Made by a program: the position numbers and the translations under genes. Shown here in pieces: positions 21,221 to 32,689 of a DNA stretch of 64,000 bases; within the stretch, counting starts at the first letter, position 1; every line of letters begins with the position of its first letter. Where the stretch lies: contig CM019825.1 in NCBI GenBank assembly GCA_009763385.1, positions 15,871,121-15,935,120 of the forward strand, written 5' to 3'. This DNA is from Coix lacryma-jobi var. lacryma-jobi (lineage: Eukaryota; Streptophyta; Magnoliopsida; Poales; Poaceae). The notes below the pieces were generated by a model. That model made no database searches. It had not been told where the DNA came from and saw only the letters and a list, made by a program, of their open reading frames with translations.

Positions 21221-23370
21221 TGAAAGCCCTAGTTTGGTTTTGGTTAATTGATGAAACCTATTTGGTCTAATCCTATTGCTAAGCATGTGTATAGCTTATA
21301 AGAGAGGATTGTGACCAAGCCAAGCGGTGGAGCTAGCTAGGAGGCAACCATGAAGGATGATGATGGCCACAAGCACTCAAGAGATCAAGTGCTCTACCAT
21401 TGGTGAAACTTGAGAAGAAGAGAAGAGATGGAGCGAAGAGGCCCGAAGGCAAAGGTATAATCTATAGGGCTCTTTGTTTTGGTGATCAAGACACTTAGCT
21501 AGTGTGATCACATTTAGGATAGATAGTCGTACTATTAAGAGGAGTTAATTCACGGCTTATGCGGTGTTCTAGTGCCACTAGGAGTTCTCTGACATATCGA
21601 TGCTATAGACCTAGTGAGTAACTAACAAAACCCCTTAGAAAATGCTTTGCAAAATGCTAACACACTTGCATACAATGATGTACACTTGGTGGTGTTGGCA
21701 CTTTTGGGATAAAGGGGTGATTGAGGAGTTGTGGAGAAGTGGGAGAGACTAGTGTATAGTCCTTCTCCCTCCTGCCGAGCTTGCGAGGCAGGATTCAGTT
21801 TTTTTCAGAAAAGTAGTTTGTTCAGAAGCATCGGACGCTGGTCCGAGGAGCATCGGACACTGGCTGAGCGTCCGATGGTAAACCCTAGTTTCTGACAAAT
21901 GTTGAAGGAGCATCGTACGCTGGCAACGGACGCTGAGGAAACACTGTTGATGAGTCCGATGCAGGTGACGTGGCGCGAGCGTGCTTTCCAGGAAGCATCG
22001 GACGCTAGCCTGCGTCCGATGCCGATCCATCGGACGCGTCCGATGTGATCTGGACCTCTCTGGAACCTTTCTGTTGTGTCATCGGACGCAGGGGTTGAGC
22101 GTCTGATGTAGAGGTGTCGGCGCGTTCGATGTGGCGCATAAAAGAGCTGAATCGAGCAGTAGCATCGAAGCGTCCGATGCCTGGCATCAGCGCGTCCGAT
22201 GCCACTTTAACTGTGGTGTGAAGTGATATGACCGTTGAGATCTAACGGGCAGATTTCATATCAGGGGGACACGTGGCTCCATCCGGAGCATCGGACGCTG
22301 GGGCAGCGTCCGATGGTTGATCATCGGCGCGTCCGATGACCCCGATTCCAGCCCAACGACTAGGCCGACTTGGATGGCCTATTTAAGGGGCTTGGCCGGC
22401 TCATATGGACTCACTCTTGCACATTTTGATTCCTAAGCATTCTAGTGAGCTTTGGCAAGCCTCCCAACTCATCTCCCAAGTTGATTTGATCAAACCAAGT
22501 GAGATTGAGTGATCTAGTGCGTGATTTGAAAAGAGTTCAATCTAGTGGCACTAGTTCTTCGCATCGGCATTGAGTTTTCTTGTTACTCTTGGCATTTGCC
22601 GGTGCTTAGACGGCTTGGAGGCGTTGAGGTGGTTGTTGGCAAGAGAAGGAGATTGTTCTTGGCCACCACCGTTCGAAATTGTGAGAGGTTTTGGAGCCTC
22701 ACCTCGCCGGAGTGGCAAGAGGCATCTTTAGTGGATTGCTCGTGTCATTGAGCTACCTCACTAGTGGTAGACTCTTGTGGCGCTCTTTGTGAGCTTGGCT
22801 TTGCGCCGATTAGCCACCGGGTCACCTAGTGTTGGTCGACACAACGGGGAGTAGCGTGCCGGCAAGCACGTGAACCTCGGGATAAATCTTGGTGTCCCGT
22901 GTGCTTATTGTGATTGCTTCCACATCTTGGTGATTGGTCTACATATTCACATTCTTGGTGATTGGCATCACAAGTGGATTTCATCGGTGATTGGCTCTCT
23001 ACTAGACAATCACAAAGGCTCGGTGAAACCACTTCTATCTAGCTCACTTACTTTGTATTTACTTTGAGCAATTTCATTCATATAGTTACTATCTCTTGTT
23101 GTATATCTTTTGTCATATACCTTGTGTAGTTAATTGTGTATCATTCTTGTGCTAAAGCTAGATTGTATTATTCCGCTTTTGATACTAGCTCTAGTTGATC
23201 GTGTGACATAGAAATATTAGGTAGAATTGTTGGATAGGTGGCTTGCAACACACTATTAGGCTAGCGCAAAAAGCTTCGTCATTTGTTATACTAATAGTGT
23301 TTGCCTAAGTAATTTTGTAGATTTTTAATTAGGCTATTCACCCCCCCCTTTAGCCAATTTAGACCTTTCA
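21221..23370 (+). repeat. SIRE-B 5' LTR (2.15 kb)
   Basis: Starts TGAAAGCCCTAG directly in the TNP2 frame and ends AGACCTTTCA, two bases before the primer site. A TATA-like CTATTTAAGG lies near 22379. The C-run followed by the terminal CTTTCA is shared with the other SIRE-type LTRs. A palindrome array is at 21813-22345. Confidence 0.85.
21813..22345. repeat. array of CATCGGACGC/GCGTCCGATG units in the SIRE-B LTR
   Basis: More than a dozen copies of CATCGGACGC or its reverse complement occur singly or as head-to-head pairs such as CATCGGACGCGTCCGATG. Spacing is irregular. The GGAC...GTCC core resembles that of the arrays in SIRE-A and SIRE-C but the flanking bases differ. The array lies just upstream of the probable TATA box near 22379. 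Confidence 0.8.
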
Positions 23371-23372
23371 AG

Positions 23373-23389
23373 TGGTATCGGAGCCGTGG
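23373..23389 (+). promoter_or_regulatory. primer binding site of SIRE-B
   Basis: TGGTATCGGAGCCGTGG, two bases after the LTR, resembles the complement of the initiator methionine tRNA 3' end used by Copia elements, with one difference from the usual TGGTATCAGAGC. Confidence 0.8.
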
Positions 23390-23428
23390 TCACCGTTTGT
23401 TTGAGGCTTAACATCCTCTGGTGTTAAA

Positions 23429-25462
23429 ATGGCTCAAATCAACTATATGGGGAAGCCACCACATTTTGACAGCACCAACTTTGATTGTTGGAAGAGGAAG
23501 ATGTGTGCATTCACAAGAGGAATGAATAGAAAGATTTGGGAAGTGATTGAACATGACTTTGCGGTAATTGATCCCGCAAGTCCCACTCCTAGAGAAGAAG
23601 AGAAGCTTCAATGGAATGATGTGGCCATCAACTTGTTCTATGAAGCATTTGACACCAAAGTGTTTGAGCAAATCAAGAACCTTGAGAGAGCAAGTGAGAT
23701 TTAGGAGAGATTGGAGGAGACCTATGAGGGCACCAAGGCGGACAAGAGTGCCAAGCTCTACATCCTCAAAGACAAGCTTGCCACCTTCAAGATGCAAGAT
23801 GATGAAAGCATACCGGAGATGTTTCACCGGTTGCAAGTGATTATAAATGACTTGAAGGCATTAGGAGAGAAAGTGGAGGACAAGGACTTTTCTCACAAGT
23901 TCTTGAGATGCTTACCACCAAGGTTTGATACTTTGGTGACCATCCTAGTGAGGGAAGGATTGGATACCGTGACCCCAAACCAAGTACTAGGTGATGAGGT
24001 CACTCAAGACACATACCGTGTGGAACGGGATGGGGGAGCCCAAGAGGAAGAGAAGAAGAAGAAGACCGTGGCATTCAAGGCTTCATCCTCCAAGAGCAAG
24101 AGAAAGGGAAAAGCAAAGAAGGAAGAAAGTGATGATGAAGCTTGCACAAGTTTGAGTGAAATGGATGATGAAGAAATGGCTCTCTTTGTGAAAAGGTTTG
24201 GCAAGTTCATGAAGAAGAAGGGCTATGGAGCAAGAAAAAGAAGAGATGCAACCAAGAGCACAACTAAGAGGTGCTGTAGATGCAAGAGCAAGGATCACTT
24301 CATTGCGGATTGTCCAAACTCTAGTGATGAAGATGATGATGACTGCAAGAAGGACAAGAAAGAAAAGAAAGAAAAGAAAGAAAAGAAGAAGGACAAGAAG
24401 AAGGGTGGTTCCTATATTGTGACATGGGATAGTGATGCTTCCTCAAGCGATGATGATGAATCTAGTGATGATGAGAGGAAGACCACCAAGAAGAAGGCTA
24501 TGGCTAGTCTTGCTATATCAAGCAAGCCTTCTATCTTCAACACTCCATCGACATGCTTCATGGCTAAGGCCACTAAGGTATCATCTGATGAGAGTGATAG
24601 TGAGAGTGATAGTGATGATGAGGAGGAGTACTCAAAGGAGGACCTCATGAGCATGCTACAAGATGCTCACTCTTACATTGAGACTAAGAGGAAAGAGTGC
24701 AAAGAATTGTGCAAGGCCAACAAGGCTCTTGAGCAATCCTTTGATGAGCTCAAGTCTACTCATGAGAGGCTAAAGGAAGCCCATGAGAAGCTTGATCAAG
24801 CTCACACTAGGCTTAAGGAAGCCCACTCCTCCCTCCTTGATCAAAGTAAAATTGAGGATGTTGTAGAGACATGCAATATAGGAGTAACATGTGATATTCT
24901 TGATGAATCCTTTTATGCTCCTATTATTGTTGCTCCCACCAATGCATCATCATCATCTAGCTCAACTAAAATGCCTACTTCTACTACATGTGATTCATCA
25001 TTAGTGTTAGAAAATGAGAACCTTAAGAACAAGGTGTATGAGCTCACTCATGCTTTAGGCAATGCCTATGGTGGAGATGCCCGCTTGCTTAAGTGCTTGG
25101 GTAGCCAAAGATGTCCACTCAACAAGGAGGGACTTGGCTATACCCCCAAGAAGGGCAAGGCCGCTTTTGCTCCTCACAAGACTAGTTTTGTGAAGAGCAA
25201 TGGTCGGTATTGCCATAATTGCAAGCAATCCGGGCACATAGAGCAAAATTGCTTTAACAAGAACAAGAACAAGAACAATGCTCATGTTTTATCTATTAGA
25301 CTTGATTCTTGTTATATGCTTACAAAGGGCACTAATGGTGTGAAGGCTAAGTATATTGGTGCACCCATGGTTGGCCCAAAGAAGAAGGCAATTTGGGTGC
25401 CCAAGAGCTTGGTAACTAACCTTGGAGGACCCAAAAAGGTTTGGGTACCTAAAAAGAATTGA
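23429..25462 (+). pseudogene. SIRE-B gag with one in-frame stop
   Basis: The frame opens with MAQINYMGKPPHFDSTNFDC and follows the Copia gag (UBN2) fold: WKRKMCAFTRG, ERLEETYEGT, MFHRLQVIINDLKALG. A CCHC zinc knuckle (CRCKSKDHFIADC) is followed by a Lys/Asp/Ser-rich low-complexity section, a long coiled-coil-like section rich in Glu, Lys and Leu, and a second knuckle (CHNCKQSGHIEQNC). One TAG at 23702-23704 interrupts the frame, just before the ERLEETYEGT motif. With that codon open the frame runs about 678 codons. gag packages the element RNA. Confidence 0.85.
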
Positions 25463-25477
25463 TCTCTTTTGTAGGTA

Positions 25478-25704
25478 AACTATAAAGCGGGAGGAAGGCA
25501 TTGAATGCTTGATAGTGGGTGCACTCAACACATGACCGGAGATGGTAGAATGTTCAAATCAATCAACACTAGTGGCAATGATCATGCGGATGCTATCACT
25601 TTTGGTGACAACAAGAAAGGAAAGGTCAAAGGCTTGGGCAAGATTGCAATATCCAATGACTTGAGCATCTCCAATGTGCTATTAGTGGAATCTCTCAATC
25701 ATTG
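25478..25704 (+). pseudogene. SIRE-B protease start, truncated
   Basis: Contains LDSGCTQHMTGDGRM with the D-S-G of the Copia aspartic protease, followed by ITFGDNKKGKVKGLGKIA and ISNVLLVESL. Homology stops there, in the middle of a motif that normally continues into the integrase region. The same segment is intact in SIRE-C at 42640-42850. Confidence 0.85.
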
Positions 25705-26480
25705 TACGTGAAACATACATAAAACTAGGGTGTAATATCTACATGTAACATACATGAAATAGTGTAATATCTACATGTAACATACATGAAATAGGGTGTA
25801 ATCTCCACTAAAGTTAAGCAAGTGGCACTAATAAATGGTGTAAGCTCATTTCTCTAACAAAAGGAAAGCAAATTAATAATTAATGACTTATAAAGACAAA
25901 ATGTAAGTCTAATGGTAACAAATATATGATTTCAAAGAGAACAATTATAACCAATTATTATTGTATCCACAATTCATGTCAACCTCATTCTAATTTCATG
26001 AAATAAGAATTACAAAATAGAGAAATCCTAGATCTAGAAAGATCTTAAATCCTAGATCTAGAAATAGATCTTTATGAAACATACACATGAAACTAGTATT
26101 TAATCTCCACTAAAATCAAGCTACACCAATAAATAAAGGTTGTGAGCTCATTTCTCGAGCCAATCCACACTAATAGCTTCAAAACTAGGGTCTAATTAGC
26201 TCTACACAAAGCTCAAGCACCATGGAAGAGCATGGAAGAGAGAGAAAACAAAACTCTAATTTGCTCACTAACCAACCACTAAAACTTTAATTAAAGGGTG
26301 GGAAAAGCATATTCTTACCGTGTACAAGCTCTCCCCCAAAGGAATTGAGTTGAAAACCTCCCCCTCTCAGTAGAGCAATTTTTGGGAGGAGCTCAAGGCT
26401 TCCCAAGTCTTTTTTTTTTGCGAGTTGGAGTGAGTGACTAGAGGTAGAAGAAGGTTGCTGGCTTCTAATTTATGCTGGAG
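25705..26480 (-). other. AT-rich 5' region of the CACTA element
   Basis: No coding sequence is seen. ACATGTAACATACATGAAAT recurs at 25740-25800. A longer unit with TAATCTCCACTAAA, AATAAA and GAGCTCATTTCTC occurs twice (25790-25860 and 26095-26165). This would be the promoter or first intron of the transposase gene, whose first coding exon is missing. Confidence 0.5.
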
Positions 26481-26485
26481 CATTT

Positions 26486-26760
26486 GTAAGGGCGGTTCAA
26501 TCACCAGCCGCCCTTACAAATGCTCCAGCGTTGACTTTACGCAACCCGCTATAAGGGCGGTTGGTGATTGAACCGCCCTTACAGTGGGCATTTGTAAGGG
26601 CGGTTCAATCACCAACCGCCCTTACAAATTCCTACAGTGGACATTTGTAAGGACGGTTCAATCACCAACCGCCCTTACAGTGGACATTTGTAAGGGCGGT
26701 TGGTACCAGCCGGCCCGGCACGCCACTGTAGGGGCGGTTACATCACCAACCGCCCCTACA
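26486..26760. repeat. CACTA subterminal repeat array
   Basis: Six palindromic units built from (G)TAAGGGCGGTT, a short middle such as CAATCACC, and AACCGCCCTTAC. They begin near 26486, 26552, 26589, 26643, 26688 and 26730. The last uses the GGGGCGGTT spelling found at the left end. In CACTA elements such repeats are binding sites for the element's own protein. Confidence 0.85.
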
Positions 26761-26775
26761 ATGGAAACTCTAAGT

Positions 26776-26803
26776 GTCTGCGTAGTGTCTTTTTTACGTA
26801 GTG
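26776..26803 (-). repeat. CACTA terminal end
   Basis: Read on the minus strand the element begins CACTACGTAAAAAAGACAC. AAT follows on the plus strand as the possible first base triplet of the target duplication; the other copy cannot be checked because the left terminus is lost. Confidence 0.7.
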
Positions 26804-27097
26804 AATAGCAAGTTGGTTTGAGGAGTTGTTGGAAAGAAAATTTTATGGTTTTGCCAAATTTATAAGTATAGCAACCTCATTTAAGGAGTTGTTGGAGATG
26901 CTCGGTATAGATTTCAGTTTAAATTAGGATTAGGATTTCTATTTATGTTAGTCAAAATCGGTAGATCTATTTGTATTAGAACTTCTACTTATTTAAATTT
27001 CCTTAAAAAGTCGTTGCTTGAGGGTCTTGGAGCCTTGAAGGGGATTATATAAACAAGGGGCAGAGGACATAGACATTAACCACTCAATGGCCACAGG
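26804..27097. other. CRK 3' flank
   Basis: AT-rich. GGAGTTGTTGG occurs twice (26820 and 26885), the second time followed by AGATGCTC, like the end of a small MITE. The stretch close to 27098 would be the 3' UTR of the kinase gene; no clear polyadenylation signal was found. Confidence 0.35.
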
Positions 27098-29721
27098 CTA
27101 ACCACTGAATGACACTGTGGACACGGCTGTGTCGGCGTTGTTGTTCCTCGCGAAGAATCCTGGCTTGGATGGAGCCTGGAGGGTGATCGTGTCGCTGCCG
27201 AGCATCATGACCACCGACGACATCACCGGCCGGGCCGTAGGGTCTGCCTGGACGCACAGCAGGCCGATGTGGACGCACCTTAGCACGTCGCCCTCCGGGA
27301 AGCTGCCGCCCATGGCCATGCTCGGTTCGACCAGCTCCGCCACCGTCCCGGCCTCCCAGTGCATCCATACCTGCTCGTGAACAGGCCGGATTTATTTGCA
27401 GCGTGAGCCGCCATCAGCATGCCGCAACGCAACTCAGTACTCACTGATAGAGCTGCATTCTTCTCTGTAGCGGCTGCAGGTGCCTGTACGTGATCGGTGT
27501 AGGTCTGTAGGACTGTAGGTGTTGTACTTACTGTGCTCAAGAGACTGGAGCCGTCGTCGTTATTGTTCTTCCTCCCCGTCACGATTTCCAGCACCACGAC
27601 GCCGAAGCTAAACGCATCCGACTTCACGGAGTAGTTTCCCCGCATCATGTACTCCGGTGCCATGTACCCACTGAAATAGTACAAATGTTCGGATGAATAC
27701 TGAACTTGTATGGAGCGGTTAGTAATGGAAGCTGCTGTGTTTTTAATTTCAGCACTGACTAGGTGCCGACGACGCGGCTGGTGACAGCCTGAGTCTGGTC
27801 TCGGCTGAAGATCCTGGCCAGGCCGAAGTCTGAGATCTTGGGGTTCATGCTCTCGTCAAGCAGGATGTTGCTGGCCTTGAGATCACGGTGCACCACTTTG
27901 AGCTGGGAGTCCTCGTGGAGGTACTGCAGGCCTCGAGCGATGCCGTTTATGATCCTGTACCTCTGCTCCCAGCTCAGCTGGCACTGGGAGTCCTCACGTT
28001 TGTCAGGAGTACTACCGAAGAGTATCAGGTCGAGGCTCCGGTTGGGGACGAACTCGTAGACGAGCAGCCTCTCCTGCTGCTCCAGGCACACGCCGACGAG
28101 CCTGACGAGGTTCCTGTGCTTCAGCTTGGCGACCAGCGCGAGCTCGTTCTTCAGCTCCTCCACTCCCTGCGTCGAGCTCTTCGACAGACGCTTCACCGCT
28201 ATCTCGTCGCCGTCCGGGAGAACGCCCTGAACAAATCACACACACCAGTGCACTCTGCTGTTAGTCGTCATGAGCAATGGTCCATCAGCTGGGGAGGGAG
28301 CTCCATGGCACATTCTGACCTTGTACACGGCACCAAAGCCACCTTCGCCGAGCTTGTTGCTCTCGTCGAAATCCCCTGTGGCAGCTCGTAGGGTGGTGAC
28401 GTCCATCATCATGGAGTCCATCATTTCGACGTCCTCTGCCTCGGTAGAATACACGGGATCTGTGTACGTATAGATTGGATGTGTCATTTGTTTTCAGCTT
28501 CTTCGAAGTGTGTTTAACGCCGTGAAATCAGATATAGTGTTCTGCAGGAACATACGTTGCTGCTTGTTCCGTGCACGTGGTCGCCGCCGCCTCCGGAAAC
28601 AGAGGCAGGCAACAAGGTTCAAGAATCCTAGAGTTGGCAGCACAACAGCAAGAGCAACCCAGGGCACATGGTACTTTCGTTCCCCTGTGAACTAACGATA
28701 GTGTTAGCAAACACAACTGCATAAGCAAAGGACGTATATCTATCCTTGTTGTGAAGAAAGTTACAACGGGAGCAATAAAAGGATATTTATGTATACCATA
28801 AGTTGTCTGTGTTTGCACTGGCAATATGTATGTATCCCTTCCACAGTTTCACTCACCTCCATCCGCCGCAGGAACAGGAACCGGAAAGTTCACAGCCGGA
28901 GCCGGCGCCGGCGCTCCAGAGCTTGGTGATGCCGCCAACCGTACCATCGCCGGTCCATTATAGAAGGGCGCGCTCTCGTACCTGTAGGTGCAGCTGACGC
29001 CGAGCACCCTGCCTCCGATACGATTCTGGAACCCGTCCAGCGACTGCGATATGAGCCTGGAGAGGCACTTCCGGCACTGCGCCGGCGTCTGGTCCGGCGT
29101 GCACTGAGCCAGGGTGTACACCTTGGGGAACGCCGGGTCGAAGCTGCTGGTGTCCGCTTCGCCGGTCGCAAACCGCCGCGTGGAGTTGTTCGCGGCGTAG
29201 TCGGCGGTGGCGTTCACGAGCGCTGCCAGGAGGAGGACGAACCGGCCGGGGTCCGACGTGACGGTCTCAGTGTTGCCGATGGGGTACGTATCGCGCATCG
29301 GGCCGTCGTCGTCGTCGTCGGGGAGGGTGTGCACGTCGGAGTAGTGAACCATGCAGGGATCGTAGTAGATGCTCGCGTCCTTGTCGTAGGTGCAGTAGCC
29401 GGGCAGGTCCACGAAGGCCTGGGCCAGGCAGCTGAAGCATGCCCTGGCGCTGACGTCGCCGCGGCAGAGCCCCATGGCCCAGACCTGCTCCGGGATGGTA
29501 CCGGCGACGATGGTGGCAAAGAGGTCCGGGGACTTGGAGGCGTTTTTGGGCAAGGTCGCCGCGATGAAGTTGAGATGGGCCTGGTATGTGCCGTTAGGCG
29601 CAAAGTCGCTGCCGCCAGTACTGTCGCCGCACATTGGCCACGGGTAACCCGCGGCAGCGGCCATGAGCAGTGCGACGGCGAGGACTGCGGCGGCCACGGG
29701 CAGCAGGTTCTTCTGAGCCAT
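27098..29721 (-). CDS. cysteine-rich receptor-like protein kinase (CRK, DUF26 RLK)
   Basis: A plasma-membrane receptor kinase of the stress and defence-linked CRK family. Six minus-strand exons join in frame to about 670 codons: 29721-28857, 28684-28556, 28459-28320, 28226-27760, 27670-27532 and 27370-27098, all with GT donors and AG acceptors. Exon 1 has a signal peptide (LAVALLMAAAAG) and two Gnk2/DUF26 domains with C-X8-C-X2-C motifs (CRGDVSARACFSC, CTPDQTPAQCRKC). Exon 2 is the membrane segment (VALAVVLPTLGFLNLVACLC). Exons 3-6 are the kinase: GEGGFGAVYK, IAVKR, HRDLKASN, DFGLAR and YMAPEY, so it is an RD-type kinase with all catalytic residues. No stop or frameshift is seen and the length is normal for the family. 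The ligand is unknown. The exon 3 acceptor was chosen because it alone keeps the frame. Confidence 0.92.
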
Positions 29722-30022
29722 TTGGGGGCGTCGAGTCGAGGAAGGAAAAAGTTCACAGCCAGCCAGAGGTTTTGTAGAGTTGCAGACGGAGGCTATTCAC
29801 CGTCCAACCCCACCACAATAGGGACCCGCACTCTGGCGCCCCTGCTTGCTAGTTGTTCTTTCTCTTCGTTTTTTCTTTGACAAAATGGGTGTTTCAAGAC
29901 CAGATAAATGTCAAAAAGGCAAAATTGTGATTATGATGCCCACCTCGTAATTTCCACTCACAAATGGCTGCTTTATTCGTGTCCACGGCACCCTTTAACA
30001 GATAGACTCAAAACCCCATTAA
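29722..30022 (-). promoter_or_regulatory. CRK upstream region
   Basis: About 300 bases between the CRK start codon and a MITE. A T-rich tract lies at 29850-29880. No convincing TATA box was found on the minus strand, so the transcription start is not assigned. Confidence 0.3.
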
Positions 30023-30514
30023 GACTATCTGCACTCATATTCCTCTATTTTTATCCTCTCTACTATCTGGTCATCAAGATTCTCTTCTCTATATTCATTT
30101 CTCCCGCATTCATTCATCATCTATCCACTGTGGGTCCACTTGTCACTTTATCTAAATATATTCATGAGAAATCTAGTTTTAAAGAATTAATTGCAACGAA
30201 TTTAATGATGCAATCGAAATTTAATTTGGGTTTTCGGTTTGTGAGATATAATATTTTCTTGTTTGTTGAAACAGTGGGCCCCATGGATGCATAATCTCTC
30301 TCTCGCCTCTCCCGCGTGCTGTTGCCTTTCTCCACTCTCGTTCCCATGCTTCGTGAGCCCTCGAGGTGCGGTAAAGGACGGACACTACCACGTCAAATTT
30401 AGAGGACGGAGTGCATTTCGGGTTGGTTACAGTCTCATTTGCAGGACCCTTGCAGATATTTTGTATGTTATATATTCCTTCAGTATCCGGTAGCGGAGAC
30501 GACTGCAGACAGTC
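30023..30514. mobile_element. MITE with TAA target duplication (PIF/Harbinger-like)
   Basis: Ends are GACTATCTGCACTC and GACTGCAGACAGTC, inverted with two mismatches out of 14, each flanked by TAA (30020-30022 and 30515-30517). A 3 bp TAA duplication fits the PIF/Harbinger superfamily. It has no coding capacity. It lies 300 bases upstream of the CRK start codon. Confidence 0.6.
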
Positions 30515-30607
30515 TAAGATTTAAGACAATGCAAGAGTAATGATTGATGGACTAATTTATAAATAAAAACTAAACATGGCATTTGTTCTATATTCATTTC
30601 TCTTTGC

Positions 30608-30729
30608 CCCTGTTCGTTCCATTGAAATTTGGCCTATGCTGTAGTTTATGCTGATTTATCGTGTAAGGAAAACACTGTTTATACGCTGAAAAGTACTACT
30701 AAAGTAGTGTGCCGTGTGGATGAACAGGG
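30608..30729. mobile_element. short MITE (CCCTGTTC...GAACAGGG ends)
   Basis: CCCTGTTCGTTCC at the left and GTGGATGAACAGGG at the right form an imperfect inverted repeat around about 100 bases. The CCCTGTTCG start is common among hAT-type grass MITEs. No clear target duplication is visible. Confidence 0.45.
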
Positions 30730-32284
30730 TGAATATTTGCAGTAAAAGAAATGTTCTTATGTTGCTTTATCACTACTACTACTACATAATTGCTTTTTAT
30801 TAACAGTATCTTTATCACCGATTTTATAAAACTACGACGGAGAGAATATATTACCATTGCCGGCTTGGGGGCACGAACATCGCCACCAGTTCGAAACTAT
30901 AAGCTGACTGTTTGGTCGAAAACCGAACGAAGACATATAACAAAATAACACATGCAAGAACCATATATTTCATTAATTCTTTCTTGAATTTACAAAATAC
31001 ATGATCATCAAAAAATTGTCTTCTTTTGTCTTTAACGTCATGCTTAAGGAGATATCTAACTTGTAGAGACTGTGTATTTCACTGATTCCTGGGGCCTATA
31101 GGGCGCGACCGGTTAATTACATCTGCAAGACGAGCTCGCGGAAAACCTCCGATTAAGCTGCGCTTTATGGTCATTGTCCTGTAATAAAATTCATGGATCA
31201 CCTCCAAGCGTTCATGAGCATAAGTAGAGAAAATAGAGAATTACTAGAGCCTCGTTGGCCACTAGCAAAGATATCCGACTCATCGTGCAGTTCACGTAGG
31301 TAGTCCTGAAAGTGTTCAGCCTCGTCGATCACGAACAAAAATAACCCCGGCCTCGTCGGTCACGGGAATAAAGAGACTTACCATGGTTCACCAACCTAAA
31401 CGACGCGAATGAAGGAGTATAGTAATCTAGAGCTCATGCCCATGTAGAACTTTGGAAATAACTCATAATAAATACTCTCTTTTCTCATAGAAGCATCTAA
31501 TAATTGCCTCGCTCGGACAAGAATTATGATTGCCATAGCACGGACAAGAATTGACTAGAAAATATCGGCAGGAGCGGTTGTTTCGTCTTATATTAGACGA
31601 TAACCTGATTCCACGTGATTAACGGAGCATTCGTTTCGTCCCAATGGGACGATAACCTGGTTCCGCATCGAAATAGAACATGGAGATTTTTTAATCAACC
31701 ACCAGACCCGCGATACGATATAAAGAACTCTCATAATTCTCATTGTAAATTGGTGCAAATCTTTTCAGATAATAAATCAGCATACTCACCCTTAAGCATG
31801 GTTGTTGAAGCGCAGATTGTCATTGACAATGAGCAGCCTAGCAGCGACGATGCTATGCAGGAGCTGTGAAGTGCGCGCAGCAGCGTTGTTTAGACGAGGT
31901 GTGGAGAGTTCTCTGTTAGCTTATGCACGTCGGCGTGGATGAAAGCTCCAAGATGTACGTCAACTTACCCACGGGAGCAGAACGTTGGCGTGTGACCCGT
32001 ATCCCTGAATCAAGCTTTGTTTATATAGGCTTGGACATGGCATAATTATGGAAACAAACCGTGTTAGATTGATAAGCATGTTTAAGCCAATTCATATCCC
32101 ATCTCAAGTACGTGCATAATATTTCTATTTTTAACTTGCTAGCTTCTATTTTCATGCAAATAACTCTTCGGATCCCACTTGCACGTCTATATTTAGCTAG
32201 CCTTCTATTTTCATCGTATAGATGTACAGCCTTGTGGCACATAAGTATTCAATACAAAAGAGCCATCCAGGAAAACACGTGGAG

Positions 32285-32285
<1 letters not shown>
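30730..32285. other. unassigned DNA
   Basis: No recognised gene. A two-copy imperfect repeat lies at about 31573-31670: TTTCGTC, a short middle, then GACGATAACCTG.TTCC. A short open frame at 31615-31869 has no recognisable domain. AT content rises toward the (TA)n tract. Confidence 0.35.

Positions 32286-32337
<52 letters not shown>
32286..32337. repeat. (TA)n microsatellite
   Basis: About 25 uninterrupted TA units. It borders hairpin-ended MITE a. Confidence 0.95.
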
Positions 32338-32339
<2 letters not shown>

Positions 32340-32677
32340 TCCCGGGAGTAGTTACTCCCATCTTCAAAACACCATGTTGCGTATGTGTTCATACTTGTTT
32401 ATCACTTTGAGTATGTTTATATACTCATGTTAACATATTTCGTGTCTTAATACACTAAAAAATTTCAAAGGAACCCATACTTTTTAATATATTACGAAAA
32501 TGTCACTCACTGTTGTATATAAAATAAGTATATCTGCATACTCTATGTATGCATGCATACTTGACGTATATACTTCCATAGATAGTCTAGTATGATCATA
32601 TACTTCATGTAAATATACTTCGTTCGGTCATATATACCATAAATCTAGAGATATAAACATGGGAGTAACTACTTCCA
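32338..32677. mobile_element. MITE a in (TA)n, palindrome ACTCCCGGGAGT
   Basis: The left end is ACTCCCGGGAGT, then AGTT, then ACTCCCAT. The right end mirrors the inner part: ATGGGAGTAACTACTTCCA. AT-rich in between with many ATACTT and TATACT motifs. (TA)n lies on both sides. It has no coding capacity. Confidence 0.7.
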
Positions 32678-32689
32678 TATATATATATA

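Larger units (their letters stand above)
21221..25704 (+). mobile_element. SIRE-B: SIRE/Maximus-type Copia element, 3' truncated
   Basis: A complete 5' LTR (21221-23370, TGAAAG...CTTTCA) is followed by a tRNA-Met type primer site, gag and the first ~65 codons of the protease region of pol. The sequence then changes abruptly near 25704 to the AT-rich 5' region of the CACTA element. No 3' LTR is present and therefore no target duplication. It sits inside the TNP2 reading frame. Confidence 0.85.
3140..26803 (-). mobile_element. remnant CACTA (En/Spm) DNA transposon with nested insertions
   Basis: The right end (26776-26803) carries the CACTA-type terminus, read on the minus strand as CACTACGTAAAAAAGACAC. 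Next to it lies a cluster of palindromic AAGGGCGGTT/AACCGCCCTT subterminal repeats. A TNP2-like transposase reading frame runs on the minus strand from 21220 to 19289. The left end near 3140-3200 still holds two subterminal repeats of the same family, but no CACTA terminus is visible there, so the 3' end is degraded or lost. The original element is interrupted by an Athila-type Gypsy element and by SIRE-B, and both insertions are associated with deletions. It is non-autonomous today. Confidence 0.75.

Noticed and set aside
28528..28824. Separate small gene within the CRK locus
   Set aside because: This frame overlaps the membrane-segment exon and an intron of the CRK gene in a different phase; the spliced CRK model explains the region.
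32173..32410. Short proteins containing runs of Tyr-Ile
   Set aside because: They are translations of the (TA)n microsatellite.
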